DNA from: Dehalococcoidia bacterium
GTDB lineage: Bacteria > Chloroflexota > Dehalococcoidia > GIF9 > AB-539-J10
DNA: 39,805 nucleotides
Assembly: GCA_007129495.1 (NCBI GenBank)
Contig: SKVJ01000021.1
Location: 1 to 39,805 of the forward strand
Direction: 5' to 3'
Shown here: piece after piece, positions 9,269 through 17,430 of the stretch
Position numbering within the stretch: position 1 is the first letter of the stretch
Layout: each line of letters starts with the position of its first letter
Made by a program: the position numbers and the translations under genes
Notes under the pieces: generated by a model
Told to the model about the DNA's origin: nothing
The model's database searches: none
The model's input: only the letters and a program-made list of their open reading frames with translations

Positions 9269-9973
9269 CTATGGCCACTGTCGGATGCAGATGTATGACG
9301 TCGTGAAACGCTCGGTCAGCTTGTCCGTCACGCTGAAGCCTGATTGCTTCAGCATCTCCTCCATGATCCATGCGAACGTAGAATACTCTTCCCGTATGTG
9401 GGCGATGGTTTCATCTGCCAGATCGTCACCTCCTGCGCTGCGCACCGTTGCAATGAGGCCCGCGAAGTATGCGTCGTAGTCCGGCACTCCTGAAGGATAC
9501 ACAATGTCACGGAGGAACAGCCTTCCGTTTGGTCGGAGGTGGTGGGCGACACGCCGCAATGCAGTGAGCTTCCACATGTCCGGCAGATGATGCAGTGTGA
9601 GTTGGCTGACGGCTCCGTCAACGGGTTCCGGCGGAACGTAGCCAGAGAGGAATCCACCGTCCTGGAACGTCACATTCCTGACACGGCGCTCGGTGGCCTT
9701 CCGGCGCGCGAAGCGAATCATTGCAGGGCTCACATCGGTTGCGTAGACGTGCCGGCATCTTGCCGCCAGTCCGAGTGCCATCTCGCCGGTGCCGCAGCCG
9801 ATTTCCCATATGGTAGTGAAGGGAGAAACGATGAGCGCCTGCGCAACCTTCTCCACTTCCTGCGAGACGTTGCGCAGACGCTGCATGCCTGTATCGTATT
9901 CCGTGACGCGCTCATCGTCGGCGTAGTCAGTGCCGATCTGCTTACGCTCGTCATAGAGCCATGAGTGGTCCAT
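9269..9973 (-). CDS. Class I SAM-dependent methyltransferase
   Basis: 234 residues with the Rossmann motif I WEIGCGTGEMAL near residue 55, motif II region HVYATDVSPAMIRFAR, and LTLHHLPD followed by LRPNGRLFLRD. These are characteristic of small-molecule class I methyltransferases (Methyltransf_11/25-like). The substrate is unknown. The ATG lies only six bases after the serA stop codon and lacks a good ribosome binding site, suggesting translation coupled to serA. This may simply be operon packing and does not show a serine-pathway role. Confidence 0.88.
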   Translation of the reverse strand: MDHSWLYDERKQIGTDYADDERVTEYDTGMQRLRNVSQEVEKVAQALIVSPFTTIWEIGCGTGEMALGLAARCRHVYATDVSPAMIRFARRKATERRVRNVTFQDGGFLSGYVPPEPVDGAVSQLTLHHLPDMWKLTALRRVAHHLRPNGRLFLRDIVYPSGVPDYDAYFAGLIATVRSAGGDDLADETIAHIREEYSTFAWIMEEMLKQSGFSVTDKLTERFTTSYICIRQWP

Positions 9974-9979
9974 TGTAAA

Positions 9980-11572
9980 CTAACTCAGATTGACCACTTT
10001 CGCTTTAAGCAATCCCTCAATGGCGAGAACCTGCTGAAAGACTTCATCCGAAGGTGTCTGACTGAGACAGAGGACCATCATGGCGGTACCTTCCCCAACT
10101 GCCCCAAGGCTTACCTGCATCTGGGAGATATTTATGCTATTCTCGCCCATCACGGAGCCCACCGCACCGATCATGCCCGGCTTGTCCATGTGTTCAGTGA
10201 ACAGCATGGACACATCCTGTGGTTCTATCTGTAGCGTGTAGTCATTGACTCTGGTGAGATAAGCGCGACCCTGGAATGAAGTGCCGGATACGATGGTCTT
10301 GCCCTTCTGTGTCACCAACTCGAGAGTGAGGGCACTGGTGTAGTTGCCTGCATCGGTGTCCTTCTCCTCCCTGAAGCGCAGGCCCCGGTCCTTGGCAACT
10401 GTGTCGGCGTTTGTAATGGTGATGCGCTCATCGGTGGTGGGCCCGAGCAGTGTTCGCAGTACTTCGACCTTGATGGGGTCGACTGCGACCGTTGCAATCT
10501 CTCCCTGTGCTCGAAGGACGAGTTCCTTCGCCTGACCCTCCATGATGCCGGCGGCGATCTTGCCCAGCCGCGCCCCGACCTCGATGAATGGATTGAGCAG
10601 GGCCATGTGTTCGGCAGGGATGATGGGCGCGTTGACGGGGGTCGTCGGAGGCAGCCCTCTAAGTACATTCGCTATCTGATTCGCGACATCGGTGCCGGCA
10701 TTGCGCTCGGCCTCGACGGTAGAAGCAGCGAGGTGGGGAGTTACCACCACCTTATCGCTCTTGACGAGAATGTTATCTGTAGCCGGCTCGGCGCTGTAGA
10801 CGTCCAAAGCCGCACCGGCAATCTTTCCGGCCTCGAGTGCATCGTAGAGCGCCTGTTCGTCAAGGAGCTTGCCGCGCGCGCAATTGACGAGCATTGCAGT
10901 GGGCTTCATAAGAGCCAGTTTCGATGCATCGATCAGCTTGTCGGTATTGGGAGTGAGAGGCAAATGCAGGCTCACGAAGTCGGACTGTCTGAGGAGGTCA
11001 TCCAACTCCACCATGGTGACACCGATCCGGTCGGCCCAGTCCTGCGCAACGAATGGATCGTAAGCGATTACATTCATCTTCAATCCGCGCGCCATCTCGG
11101 TGACCTGCGCTCCAATCTTACCGAGTCCCACCACTCCGAGAATCTTGCCGCGGAGTTCGATACCTTTGAGCGAGCGATTCCATTTCCCGTCCTTGAGCTC
11201 GCAGTGGGCCCTCGGTATCTGCCGCACGAGCGACATCATCAGGGCAATTGCATGTTCTGCAGTGGATACCGTATTGCCAAGGGGGGAATTGACTACGACA
11301 ATACCCTGTTTTGATGCCGCGGCAACATCGATGTTGTCCACTCCAACGCCGGGACGTCCGATGATGCGCAGTCTGCCCGGCTTGGACAGGAGATCGGCGG
11401 TCACTTTTGTCTGAGAGCGGACCACGAGTGCGTCATAATCTCCAATGATTGCCTTCAATTCATCGGGTGAAAGGCCCTTGTTGATGTCTACCTGGCCGGC
11501 GGTATTAAGTATCGCAATCGCATCATCCGCGATCGCCTCAGCCACGAGAATCTTCGGGACAGTGTCTTCCAT
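9980..11572 (-). CDS. serA: D-3-phosphoglycerate dehydrogenase
   Basis: 530 residues, the long bacterial SerA. It oxidises 3-phosphoglycerate to 3-phosphohydroxypyruvate, the first step of serine synthesis. The substrate-binding region has GRPGVGVDNID, the NAD-binding Rossmann fold has VVGLGKIGAQV, and the catalytic residues lie in NCARGKLLDE (Arg), DVYSAEP (Glu) and TPHLAAST (His). An intervening ASB-type domain (about 315-455) is followed by a C-terminal ACT domain (DKPGMIGAVGSVMGENSINI), the usual serine-sensing site. AAGGAG precedes the ATG. A GC-rich hairpin lies in the leader, about 30-60 bases before the start. Confidence 0.97.
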   Translation of the reverse strand: MEDTVPKILVAEAIADDAIAILNTAGQVDINKGLSPDELKAIIGDYDALVVRSQTKVTADLLSKPGRLRIIGRPGVGVDNIDVAAASKQGIVVVNSPLGNTVSTAEHAIALMMSLVRQIPRAHCELKDGKWNRSLKGIELRGKILGVVGLGKIGAQVTEMARGLKMNVIAYDPFVAQDWADRIGVTMVELDDLLRQSDFVSLHLPLTPNTDKLIDASKLALMKPTAMLVNCARGKLLDEQALYDALEAGKIAGAALDVYSAEPATDNILVKSDKVVVTPHLAASTVEAERNAGTDVANQIANVLRGLPPTTPVNAPIIPAEHMALLNPFIEVGARLGKIAAGIMEGQAKELVLRAQGEIATVAVDPIKVEVLRTLLGPTTDERITITNADTVAKDRGLRFREEKDTDAGNYTSALTLELVTQKGKTIVSGTSFQGRAYLTRVNDYTLQIEPQDVSMLFTEHMDKPGMIGAVGSVMGENSINISQMQVSLGAVGEGTAMMVLCLSQTPSDEVFQQVLAIEGLLKAKVVNLS

Positions 11573-11824
11573 GTGCCTTGCTCCTTGTCATAAGTGTCAC
11601 TGCGGGGCTTCAGTCAAGTCCCACCCCGCCTGGTCCTGCACATTATTGCACGTTGAAAGCGAAAGGGCGAAACACCTGAGGCTTCTGCTCCCGGACATGC
11701 ATACTCCCTATTGCTCACGGGCAGCAGGTCCGACATTCAGGATGTCTGCGGCTATGGCACGACACTGTCATTGAGGCCACTACACGGAGGTCCGCACAAC
11801 AGGTAGAGATCGCCGGGCTGGTCT
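11573..11824 (-). promoter_or_regulatory. serA leader and promoter region
   Basis: About 250 bases upstream of serA. On the minus strand GCGGGG pairs with CCCCGC around a 16-base loop shortly before the start codon. Further upstream is a direct repeat TGCAC-N5-TGCAC. I cannot assign a known riboswitch or name a promoter with confidence. Confidence 0.3.
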
Positions 11825-12277
11825 CTATGCGGGCGACAGTACCAGCAGCCACCCACCTCCGGACACGTGCAGGTTGCCATTCACGAACTCGTACTTCTCT
11901 GCGAGACGTAGGGCATCCATGAAGGCCGCCTCCTGTTCCATCACTCCCGGCTCCAGACACGCGATCTCCGTCTGAATCAACATGCCGAACTCGATCGTGC
12001 CGTCCCGGGAGGATATGTAGTCTCCCCCGTACACGTTGCAGCCGGTGAAGCCCGATACATTGTCTTCGCCAAATGAGATTGTAGGCTGGTGATCCGGGAG
12101 TGCTGCGGTAAGATTGCCCGGTTCTCCATATGCTTCAAGAACCCATGAGGTATCGACGATGGGCGGCTGACCGTATGGTGGCGTAGGCGGGTCAGGTATC
12201 TGCGGTGCACATCCTGCAACTGTCAGTAACGAAGCGACAGTGACCAGCAGACCGAACTTCAGTGTCCTGCCGTTCAT
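11825..12277 (-). CDS. META-domain lipoprotein (copy 1)
   Basis: 150 residues with a lipoprotein signal peptide ending in the lipobox TVAGC (acylated Cys at 23), then a proline-rich linker (PQIPDPPTPPYGQPP). One META/HslJ-type domain follows: DTSWVLEAYG, FTGCNVYGGDY, IACLEPGVMEQEAAFMDAL, Y.fvnGnLhvsG. It is anchored to the outer face of the cytoplasmic membrane. META domains occur in heat-shock protein HslJ and secreted proteins of poorly known function. Its two internal Cys (GCN and ACLEP) are shared with the next two genes and could form a disulfide. A G-rich ribosome binding site precedes the ATG. Confidence 0.92.
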   Translation of the reverse strand: MNGRTLKFGLLVTVASLLTVAGCAPQIPDPPTPPYGQPPIVDTSWVLEAYGEPGNLTAALPDHQPTISFGEDNVSGFTGCNVYGGDYISSRDGTIEFGMLIQTEIACLEPGVMEQEAAFMDALRLAEKYEFVNGNLHVSGGGWLLVLSPA

Positions 12278-12563
12278 GTATTCACCCCCCAGTGTAAACG
12301 ATGGCGGACCTCCTGTTCCCTGGCCAGCCGCCCACTTCTATATACGTTGATAGGCTAACAGTAGCACTCCATCAGGGGTGATATTTCCGCGCCACGAACG
12401 CTCATATCGTCCGACCTGCGGGCGCACTGTCGTATCGCACCCTTCCCCGCACGCTCAGAGGCATCCTGGCGAAAATAGTCGACAATGGAATCTCAGGGAT
12501 GGCACCCTGACCATACTCTCAATCACGATGCCCCCCACCTGCCGGAGTGCATGAGCGATACTC
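12278..12563. other. Spacer between META copies with a short hairpin
   Basis: 286 bases without a gene. TCAGGG (12493-12498) and CCCTGA (12505-12510) form a perfect 6-bp stem with a six-base loop, about 55 bases beyond the stop codon of META copy 2. No T-tract flanks it on either strand. The promoter of META copy 1, if separate, should be near 12300-12360. Confidence 0.4.
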
Positions 12564-13016
12564 CTAGGTCTGCGAAAAAACCAGGAGCCCTCCGGCTCCA
12601 GAGATGTAAAGGTATCCGTCCACAACTTCATACTCCTCCGCCAGCCTCAGTGCTTCCATGAAGGCTTCCTCCTGGTCCATTACGCCGGGCTCCTCACACA
12701 GAATCGTTGTCTGGTGCATCTCGCCGAACACCAGCGTGCCATCCGGTTCCGACGTGTAGGTTCCTCCGTACGAGTTGCAGCCGGTGAATCCGGTGACTTC
12801 CTCAGTTCCGTCAAAGGAGAGTGTCACCTGTGTGTCTGGAATAACAGGGGAAAGGCTTTCCGGCTCCCCGTATTCCTCAAGAATCCATGAGGTGTCGGTG
12901 AGGGATGGTTGGGCCGGTGGTATGGGCATATCCGGCACCCGTGGTGCGCACCCTGTAACCACCAGCAGCAACCCCACTGTTGCGAGTAGTCCAATTCGTC
13001 GGTTTCGGCATTTCAT
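12564..13016 (-). CDS. META-domain lipoprotein (copy 2)
   Basis: 150 residues, exactly the length of copy 1 and clearly its paralogue (DTSWILEEYGEPESL, FTGCNSYGGTY, LCEEPGVMDQEEAFMEALRLAEEYE). The signal peptide MKCRNRRIGLLATVGLLLVVTG ends in the lipobox VVTGC. The start at 13016 is chosen because GGGAGG stands just upstream and the signal peptide then has the right length; a longer frame to 13049 adds an implausible segment. The same GCN and second Cys are kept. It is probably transcribed with copy 3 upstream and copy 1 downstream. Confidence 0.92.
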   Translation of the reverse strand: MKCRNRRIGLLATVGLLLVVTGCAPRVPDMPIPPAQPSLTDTSWILEEYGEPESLSPVIPDTQVTLSFDGTEEVTGFTGCNSYGGTYTSEPDGTLVFGEMHQTTILCEEPGVMDQEEAFMEALRLAEEYEVVDGYLYISGAGGLLVFSQT

Positions 13017-13073
13017 CTGTCCACCTCCCGGAATGATGGCAACCCCCACGAGCCGAGAATCGATCGCCCATCA

Positions 13074-13490
13074 CTATATTCGTTCATAGATCAGCAGTAT
13101 CACTTCGCTGGCAATCTGCAATTCGTCGCCACGCAGTTCGTAGCGCTCGGCGTTCGACAGCGCTTCAAGGTAGAAGTACTCCTGCTGCATACGCTCAACC
13201 GGCTCGCACCATATTCGCGTCGAACTGATGTTTGCGATCCTCAGGGATTCACCATCCGCCGTATATTCGGCCCAGTACGTATTGCATCCTGTCGAGCCAC
13301 GGAGGGTGCTGTCGCCACCGTCGAACTCCAGTGTAATACTGGTTTCCTGGAGTGGCGACAACAGATCCGATGTTTTCCCCATCGCAATCAGCTCCCACTG
13401 AGTGGACTCGAGTGGAGGCGCCTTACACCCTGCCATCCCGGTCAACATGAACAGTAGTAGCAAACATCGCAGCAGGCATCTCGTTGTCAC
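13074..13490 (-). CDS. META-domain lipoprotein (copy 3, divergent)
   Basis: 138 residues from a GTG at 13490 preceded by GGGAGAGG. This gives the compact signal peptide VTTRCLLRCLLLLFMLTGMA before Cys22. An ATG at 13541 would add 17 charged residues and has no ribosome binding site. The META core is recognisable (ESTQWELIAMG, STGCNTYWAEY, RIWCEPVERMQQEYFYLEAL) but more divergent than copies 1 and 2, with no proline linker. The Cys pair is conserved. The open frame continues to 13811 but overlaps a different small gene there, so the long form is rejected. Confidence 0.82.
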   Translation of the reverse strand: MTTRCLLRCLLLLFMLTGMAGCKAPPLESTQWELIAMGKTSDLLSPLQETSITLEFDGGDSTLRGSTGCNTYWAEYTADGESLRIANISSTRIWCEPVERMQQEYFYLEALSNAERYELRGDELQIASEVILLIYERI

Positions 13491-13557
13491 CAGGTTGTGC
13501 CTCTCCCAATCAGCCTGGCTGACCTCCCTGGATGTGACCATGGCACGATACACGTGC

Positions 13558-13761
13558 CTACGCGAAGCGCTCAGGATGACAGTAGCTGCACTGCAATAAT
13601 GGCCGGTCGGCCTGCAACGCGTGCTCCATCGTCGTCCTGTAGTCATCGAATCCTGTCCAGGTTCCCTGTTGCTCACGTGTGCCATCGCAACAGCGCTCGC
13701 ATTCCGCCCGGTGAATCTGTACGTAGTTGCCAGAGGGACTCTCAAGTATCCAGAAACGCAT
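13558..13761 (-). CDS. Small two-CxxC protein
   Basis: 67 residues preceded by an excellent GAGGAGG ribosome binding site seven bases before the ATG. The sequence begins MRFWILESPSGNYVQIHRAE and has C21-x2-C24 (plus C25) near the start and C58-x2-C61 near the end, with HRAEC and CSYCHP around them. I recall a widespread group of short uncharacterised proteins with an HRAxC...CxxC arrangement, and the pattern suggests a single zinc site. Its frame is antisense-free and ends 67 bases before META copy 3. Function is unknown; it could be a regulatory or protein-binding zinc ribbon. Confidence 0.75.
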   Translation of the reverse strand: MRFWILESPSGNYVQIHRAECERCCDGTREQQGTWTGFDDYRTTMEHALQADRPLLQCSYCHPERFA

Positions 13762-13890
13762 AGAAATGCCTCCTCACACCCATGGTACACGGCCATGTGA
13801 CGGGTCTCCACTTCTCATTCAATCTACCACTCCTCAAAGCGATAGTCTTCCTGCGGCACCCCTCTAATTCGAGTGAGTTCTCTCGGGAAA

Positions 13891-14583
13891 TCATCTCCCC
13901 GTCACGGTGACCAGTATAGCGATATCTCCTTGTGCGACGTCGAGCCGCTGCACCCGCTGCAGTACCTCCTCATACCGGCCTTCGATGTTTGTCAGGAGCA
14001 TTGAGAAGTCGACAAGGCACCGCTCCAGGCTCTCGTGACTCTCGAAGCTCGTTGTATGGTGGACGTGCTTTCCGGCAGGAATGAGCAGTCGGGTGTAGTC
14101 AGTCTCACTCCCGGGTTCCCGTTCTTCAAATGGCGGAGGAACGAAGAGCCGCACATCGCTGCCAACTGACTCGCCCCAATCAGTGTCGAAGAAGAGATGT
14201 GTGTCAAGTGCACCCGCTGTTTCGTTCACCACTGGAACGAAGGCGAACTGTGCTATGCCGTCCTCTGGGTGCAACTCGTTGGAGAAGCCGACCAATGGTT
14301 CATGCACCATGGCCTGTGGTGGTGCAGCCGATTGATGTCCCACAACCTGAATGTCGAAACGAATCTGACATTCTGCGTATGTGTAATCCAAGGCATAAGG
14401 GTCCGACGGATTCCAGTTCCCCCTGCCTTCTGTGCCGGCTTCGATATCGACCAAGACCCGCCCGGATGCCTCGTACGCAAACCAGGGTAGATCATTGTCG
14501 GTGGGGGGTGCGCACGCCGCCACCAGCACCAGACTCATGGTGATGAACGACATGTAAAATATCCGGCAATTGCGCCGCCGCAT
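13891..14583 (-). CDS. Lipoprotein, unknown family
   Basis: 230 residues from the ATG at 14583, which has GGAGAGGAGG upstream; further in-frame ATGs at 14586 and 14610 are less well placed. A basic n-region (MRRRNCR) and hydrophobic stretch end in the lipobox VAAC, giving a lipid-anchored protein. The mature part is acidic and beta-rich with few motifs (SGRVLVDIEAGTEGRGNW, RFDIQVVGHQS, DTHLFFDTDWGESVG) and ends GDIAILVTVTGR. The only mature Cys besides the anchor are those in AECQIRF and RCLVDF. No family is recognised. It opens the lipoprotein island on the minus strand. Confidence 0.8.
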   Translation of the reverse strand: MRRRNCRIFYMSFITMSLVLVAACAPPTDNDLPWFAYEASGRVLVDIEAGTEGRGNWNPSDPYALDYTYAECQIRFDIQVVGHQSAAPPQAMVHEPLVGFSNELHPEDGIAQFAFVPVVNETAGALDTHLFFDTDWGESVGSDVRLFVPPPFEEREPGSETDYTRLLIPAGKHVHHTTSFESHESLERCLVDFSMLLTNIEGRYEEVLQRVQRLDVAQGDIAILVTVTGR

Positions 14584-14750
14584 CATCCTCCTCTCCACGC
14601 TGTGCATCATCCTTGCCTGGCGGGAGTTGTATCACAGAAGCCCACTGCCAGCAAAACTGCGGTACGGTGCTACGAGCAAGTCGCGGGGTCCGGAGTTTGC
14701 GGAGAGTGGGTGGAATTGAGGTCTGACCTGTACATCGGGCTGCATGCCGC

Positions 14751-15656
14751 TTACCTGGAAAACCGCTGCCGGGCTTCGGAAGCAGATCCTGCGTGACGGT
14801 CCATGTCGGCCCATGGGTCACCTGTCTGTCCCAGGCGAAGGAACATATTCTTGATCGTGTAACGCTGCGGTTTCACCGCTTCAGATTCAAGTTCGTCCCA
14901 TGAAAGAGGCGTGGCCACCGGCGCGCCTGGCTTAGCTCTGATTGAATATGGCGCAATAACAGTGTGGGCGTACGAATTTCGCAAGGTATCGAGGAAGATC
15001 CGTTGTCCACGCTTGTTCTTTCGTTGCTCGGTTGTGAGATCGTTCGGATGTTCTTCTGCCACTCGGGTGACGAGAATCCGGGCGAAGTCCCTGACATCGT
15101 CGAACTTCAATTCACGCCTGATCGGTACGTCAATGTGGTAGCCGGATGAACCTGTTGTTGCTACCCAAGTCCTGAGTCCGAGGTCCTGCAGGACATCTCT
15201 CAATAGAAGAGCCGTCGCTCGAAGTGCTGCCGTGTTCTCACTCCCGTCGGGGGGATCGAGGTCGATCACCATCCTATCGGGATACTCCAATCGGTCGATG
15301 CGGCTGAGCCAGATATGGGGAACGACGAAGCCATGGTTGGCCAGATAAACGAGCGTTGCTGCGTTATTGCAGACCGCATGGGTTACAGTACCTCCCTGCT
15401 TCTCCAGCGTGACCCTGGTTATCCAATCAGGGAAATGGTCGGGAATCTCTTGCTGATAGAAATCCTCGCCTTCGATACCGTTGGGATAGCGGTGCATCGT
15501 CAGGGCCCTGTCTCTTATATGAGGCAGCATGTACACCGCGATTCGCTGATAGTAGTCCAGGACGTCTCGCTTTGCAATGCCGGACTCGGGGAAATACATC
15601 TTGTCGAGGTGCGTGAGCTCGATTTCGTGGTGCTCGATGTCCAGTGTCTCCTTCAT
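14751..15656 (-). CDS. ligD-pol: LigD polymerase domain as a stand-alone protein
   Basis: 301 residues of the LigD polymerase (archaeo-eukaryotic primase superfamily), which fills gaps and adds ribonucleotides at broken ends during non-homologous end joining. Visible are LTHLDKMYFPESGIAKRD at the N-terminus, the metal-binding IDLDPPDG (D132, D134), the nucleotide-binding SSGYHIDVPI, the third Asp region IFLDTLRNSYAHT, and the C-terminal SIRAKPGAPVATPLSWDE. The size equals one Pol domain. The ATG overlaps the ligase stop (ATGA), with GAGGAGG inside the ligase end, so translation is coupled. In many bacteria this is fused in one LigD chain. Confidence 0.95.
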   Translation of the reverse strand: MKETLDIEHHEIELTHLDKMYFPESGIAKRDVLDYYQRIAVYMLPHIRDRALTMHRYPNGIEGEDFYQQEIPDHFPDWITRVTLEKQGGTVTHAVCNNAATLVYLANHGFVVPHIWLSRIDRLEYPDRMVIDLDPPDGSENTAALRATALLLRDVLQDLGLRTWVATTGSSGYHIDVPIRRELKFDDVRDFARILVTRVAEEHPNDLTTEQRKNKRGQRIFLDTLRNSYAHTVIAPYSIRAKPGAPVATPLSWDELESEAVKPQRYTIKNMFLRLGQTGDPWADMDRHAGSASEARQRFSR

Positions 15657-16663
15657 ACCGCCTCCTCACGCGTCACTTGCGTTGCTTCCCTGTCTCTCCG
15701 AAGACCAAGGTAGACCGGGTGGCGCAGCTTTCCATCCTCTGTCCATTCAGTGAACTTGACTTGAGCTACCAACTTCGGCTCAACCCAGTGTATGTCGCGC
15801 TGTGGCAGTTCGTGGTCGGTGGCAAAGGGGGGAGTTTGAATTTCCAGTCGGTCAAGTCTGGCTCTAAGATCTCGGAGTGTCTGGTCGTCGTAGCCCGTGC
15901 CGACCTTGCCGGCGTAGTTTAGGGAACCATTCTTGTAGTATCCCACCAGAAGAGCCCCAAGTCCGATCCTGCTGCCCTGTGGCTCGGTAAAGCCGCCGAT
16001 GACCACTTCCTGGTTCTTCACGCATTTGAGTTTGAGCCACTTGTTTGACCTCTTGTGTACGTAGGCTGCTCCAGCATCTTTGGCGATGATACCCTCCCAT
16101 CCTTTCGGACACACCTCCTGGAGGAACGCCTCACCATCGCGATTGCGGTGCTCGGTAAACCGGAGAGGGTCGCGGAAGTCCAGCGAGCGTCGCAGAAGTC
16201 TCTTACGCTGCCTGAGAGGCATACCGGTAATGTCGTATCCATCAACGTAAAGGATATCGAACACGTAGTAATAAACGGGAATTCCACTGTTGCGTGCTGA
16301 TTCGGGATTGGTCAGCTTCATCCTGTTTTGAAGCTTACCGAAACTTGTAAGCCCTCCTTCGAAGGCGACGATCTCGCCATCCACCACGAAATCATAGGGA
16401 GGCTGTTGTGCGATGACCTCCGCTACTTCCGGATATGTGTGCTGTAGCTCCTTGCGGTTTCGTGACATAAGGCATGTGCGATCGCTGTTACGGAAGGCGA
16501 GGCATCGTTCGCCATCGAACTTGCGTTCGAAGATCCAGTCCTCATGAGAGAATGGTCTCTGTGTGAGCGTGGCAAGCATTGGCGTGAGCCAATCAGGGAA
16601 CGTGGCGTGAACCGCTTTCTCACGCTCCTCTGGCGTGAGTGTATTCAGTGGACTATTCGTCAT
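15653..16663 (-). CDS. ligD-lig: ATP-dependent DNA ligase (LigD ligase domain)
   Basis: 336 residues: nucleotidyltransferase plus OB-fold, the size of a minimal LigD ligase. Motif I is ERKFDGER with the adenylated lysine K48; motif III is YYVFDILYVDG, motif IV EGIIAKDAG and motif V WLKLKCVKNQE. The OB domain has GALLVGYYKNGSLNYAGKVGTG and VEPKLVAQVKFTEWT, as in LigD. It seals nicks in double-strand break repair. It overlaps the upstream phosphoesterase gene by 11 bases and the downstream polymerase gene by 4, forming a three-gene operon. Confidence 0.96.
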   Translation of the reverse strand: MTNSPLNTLTPEEREKAVHATFPDWLTPMLATLTQRPFSHEDWIFERKFDGERCLAFRNSDRTCLMSRNRKELQHTYPEVAEVIAQQPPYDFVVDGEIVAFEGGLTSFGKLQNRMKLTNPESARNSGIPVYYYVFDILYVDGYDITGMPLRQRKRLLRRSLDFRDPLRFTEHRNRDGEAFLQEVCPKGWEGIIAKDAGAAYVHKRSNKWLKLKCVKNQEVVIGGFTEPQGSRIGLGALLVGYYKNGSLNYAGKVGTGYDDQTLRDLRARLDRLEIQTPPFATDHELPQRDIHWVEPKLVAQVKFTEWTEDGKLRHPVYLGLRRDREATQVTREEAV

Positions 16664-17252
16664 GCTGTGCCTTTGCCTCCATCTGTTCGATGGTATGACC
16701 GCTGATTACTGATGCTGGCTCTGTGCTGACTGGATTGCGACGCGCATCCGCCTTCTCGTCCCTCATCTTGAGGAGAAGCCAGCGGACTTCTTTGCCCCTG
16801 GCGGTTCTCACGAGTGCATAGCCGCCCTGCAGTTTCTCACCTTCAAGCCATATCTCGGCTTGTCCTTCATCGATGGCCTGAGCGATGGGCTTGTCTTTGA
16901 GATTGCGGTACCGACCGGTATCCCAGACCAGAACGGTTCCCGCGCCGTACTCATTCTGCGGTATGGTGCCTTCGAATGTAGCGTAGTCGAGCGGATGGTC
17001 CTCGGTGGGGATGGCGAGCCGTTTCTCACTCGGGTTGGTAGACGGCCCTTTCGGCACGGCCCAAGACTTGAGCACCCCATCCACCTCAAGCCGGAAATCG
17101 TAGTGCAAGGTGCTGGCTTTGTGCTTCTGAATTACGAACAGAGGCTGAGGCCCTTGCCGTAAACCCTGGGAGATGTCTGTTCCGCTGGGCTCTCTAGTTC
17201 GGCTGAAGTTCCGTTTGCTGCGATACTCCTCTAGTCGATCCTTCTTTTCCAC
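16653..17252 (-). CDS. ligD-pe: LigD 3'-phosphoesterase domain as a stand-alone protein
   Basis: 199 residues of the LigD 3'-phosphoesterase, which trims 3' ribonucleotides and phosphates at ends before ligation. The N-terminus LEEYRSKRNFSRTREPSG and the core FVIQKHKASTLHYDFRLE are diagnostic. H44, H50, D52, R54 and H86 match the active-site spacing I recall for the Pseudomonas domain. Then come SWAVPKGPS and TFEGTIPQNEYGAGTVLVWD. The GTG at 17252 is the most upstream possible start, because a stop lies five codons earlier in frame. It is the first gene of the operon and is divergent from the dehydrogenase gene at 17431. Confidence 0.95.
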   Translation of the reverse strand: MEKKDRLEEYRSKRNFSRTREPSGTDISQGLRQGPQPLFVIQKHKASTLHYDFRLEVDGVLKSWAVPKGPSTNPSEKRLAIPTEDHPLDYATFEGTIPQNEYGAGTVLVWDTGRYRNLKDKPIAQAIDEGQAEIWLEGEKLQGGYALVRTARGKEVRWLLLKMRDEKADARRNPVSTEPASVISGHTIEQMEAKAQHDE

Positions 17253-17358
17253 CCTGCTGTTCCCTCACCATGTCTGTTCGACTATGCGATGAACGCCAAA
17301 AGAGTCTAATCTATACGCTTTGCATACTCCAAACCGGGGGCCCGGGCTGATGTCAGTT

Positions 17359-17387
17359 TTGACATGCCAACAAGGCATTGATACAGT
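17359..17387 (+). promoter_or_regulatory. Sigma-70-type promoter of the hydroxyacid dehydrogenase
   Basis: TTGACA at 17359-17364, a 17-base spacer and TACAGT at 17382-17387. The -35 is a perfect consensus match and the -10 matches four of six. The expected start of transcription gives a leader of about 35 bases with a strong GGGGGGTGG before the ATG at 17431. Confidence 0.6.
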
Positions 17388-17430
17388 CTACCACGGTGAT
17401 TCCGGCGTACCTCATATAGGGGGGTGGTGC

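Noticed and set aside
13491-13811. N-terminal extension of META copy 3
   Set aside because: It overlaps the well-supported small CxxC gene in another frame and would bury the lipoprotein signal peptide.
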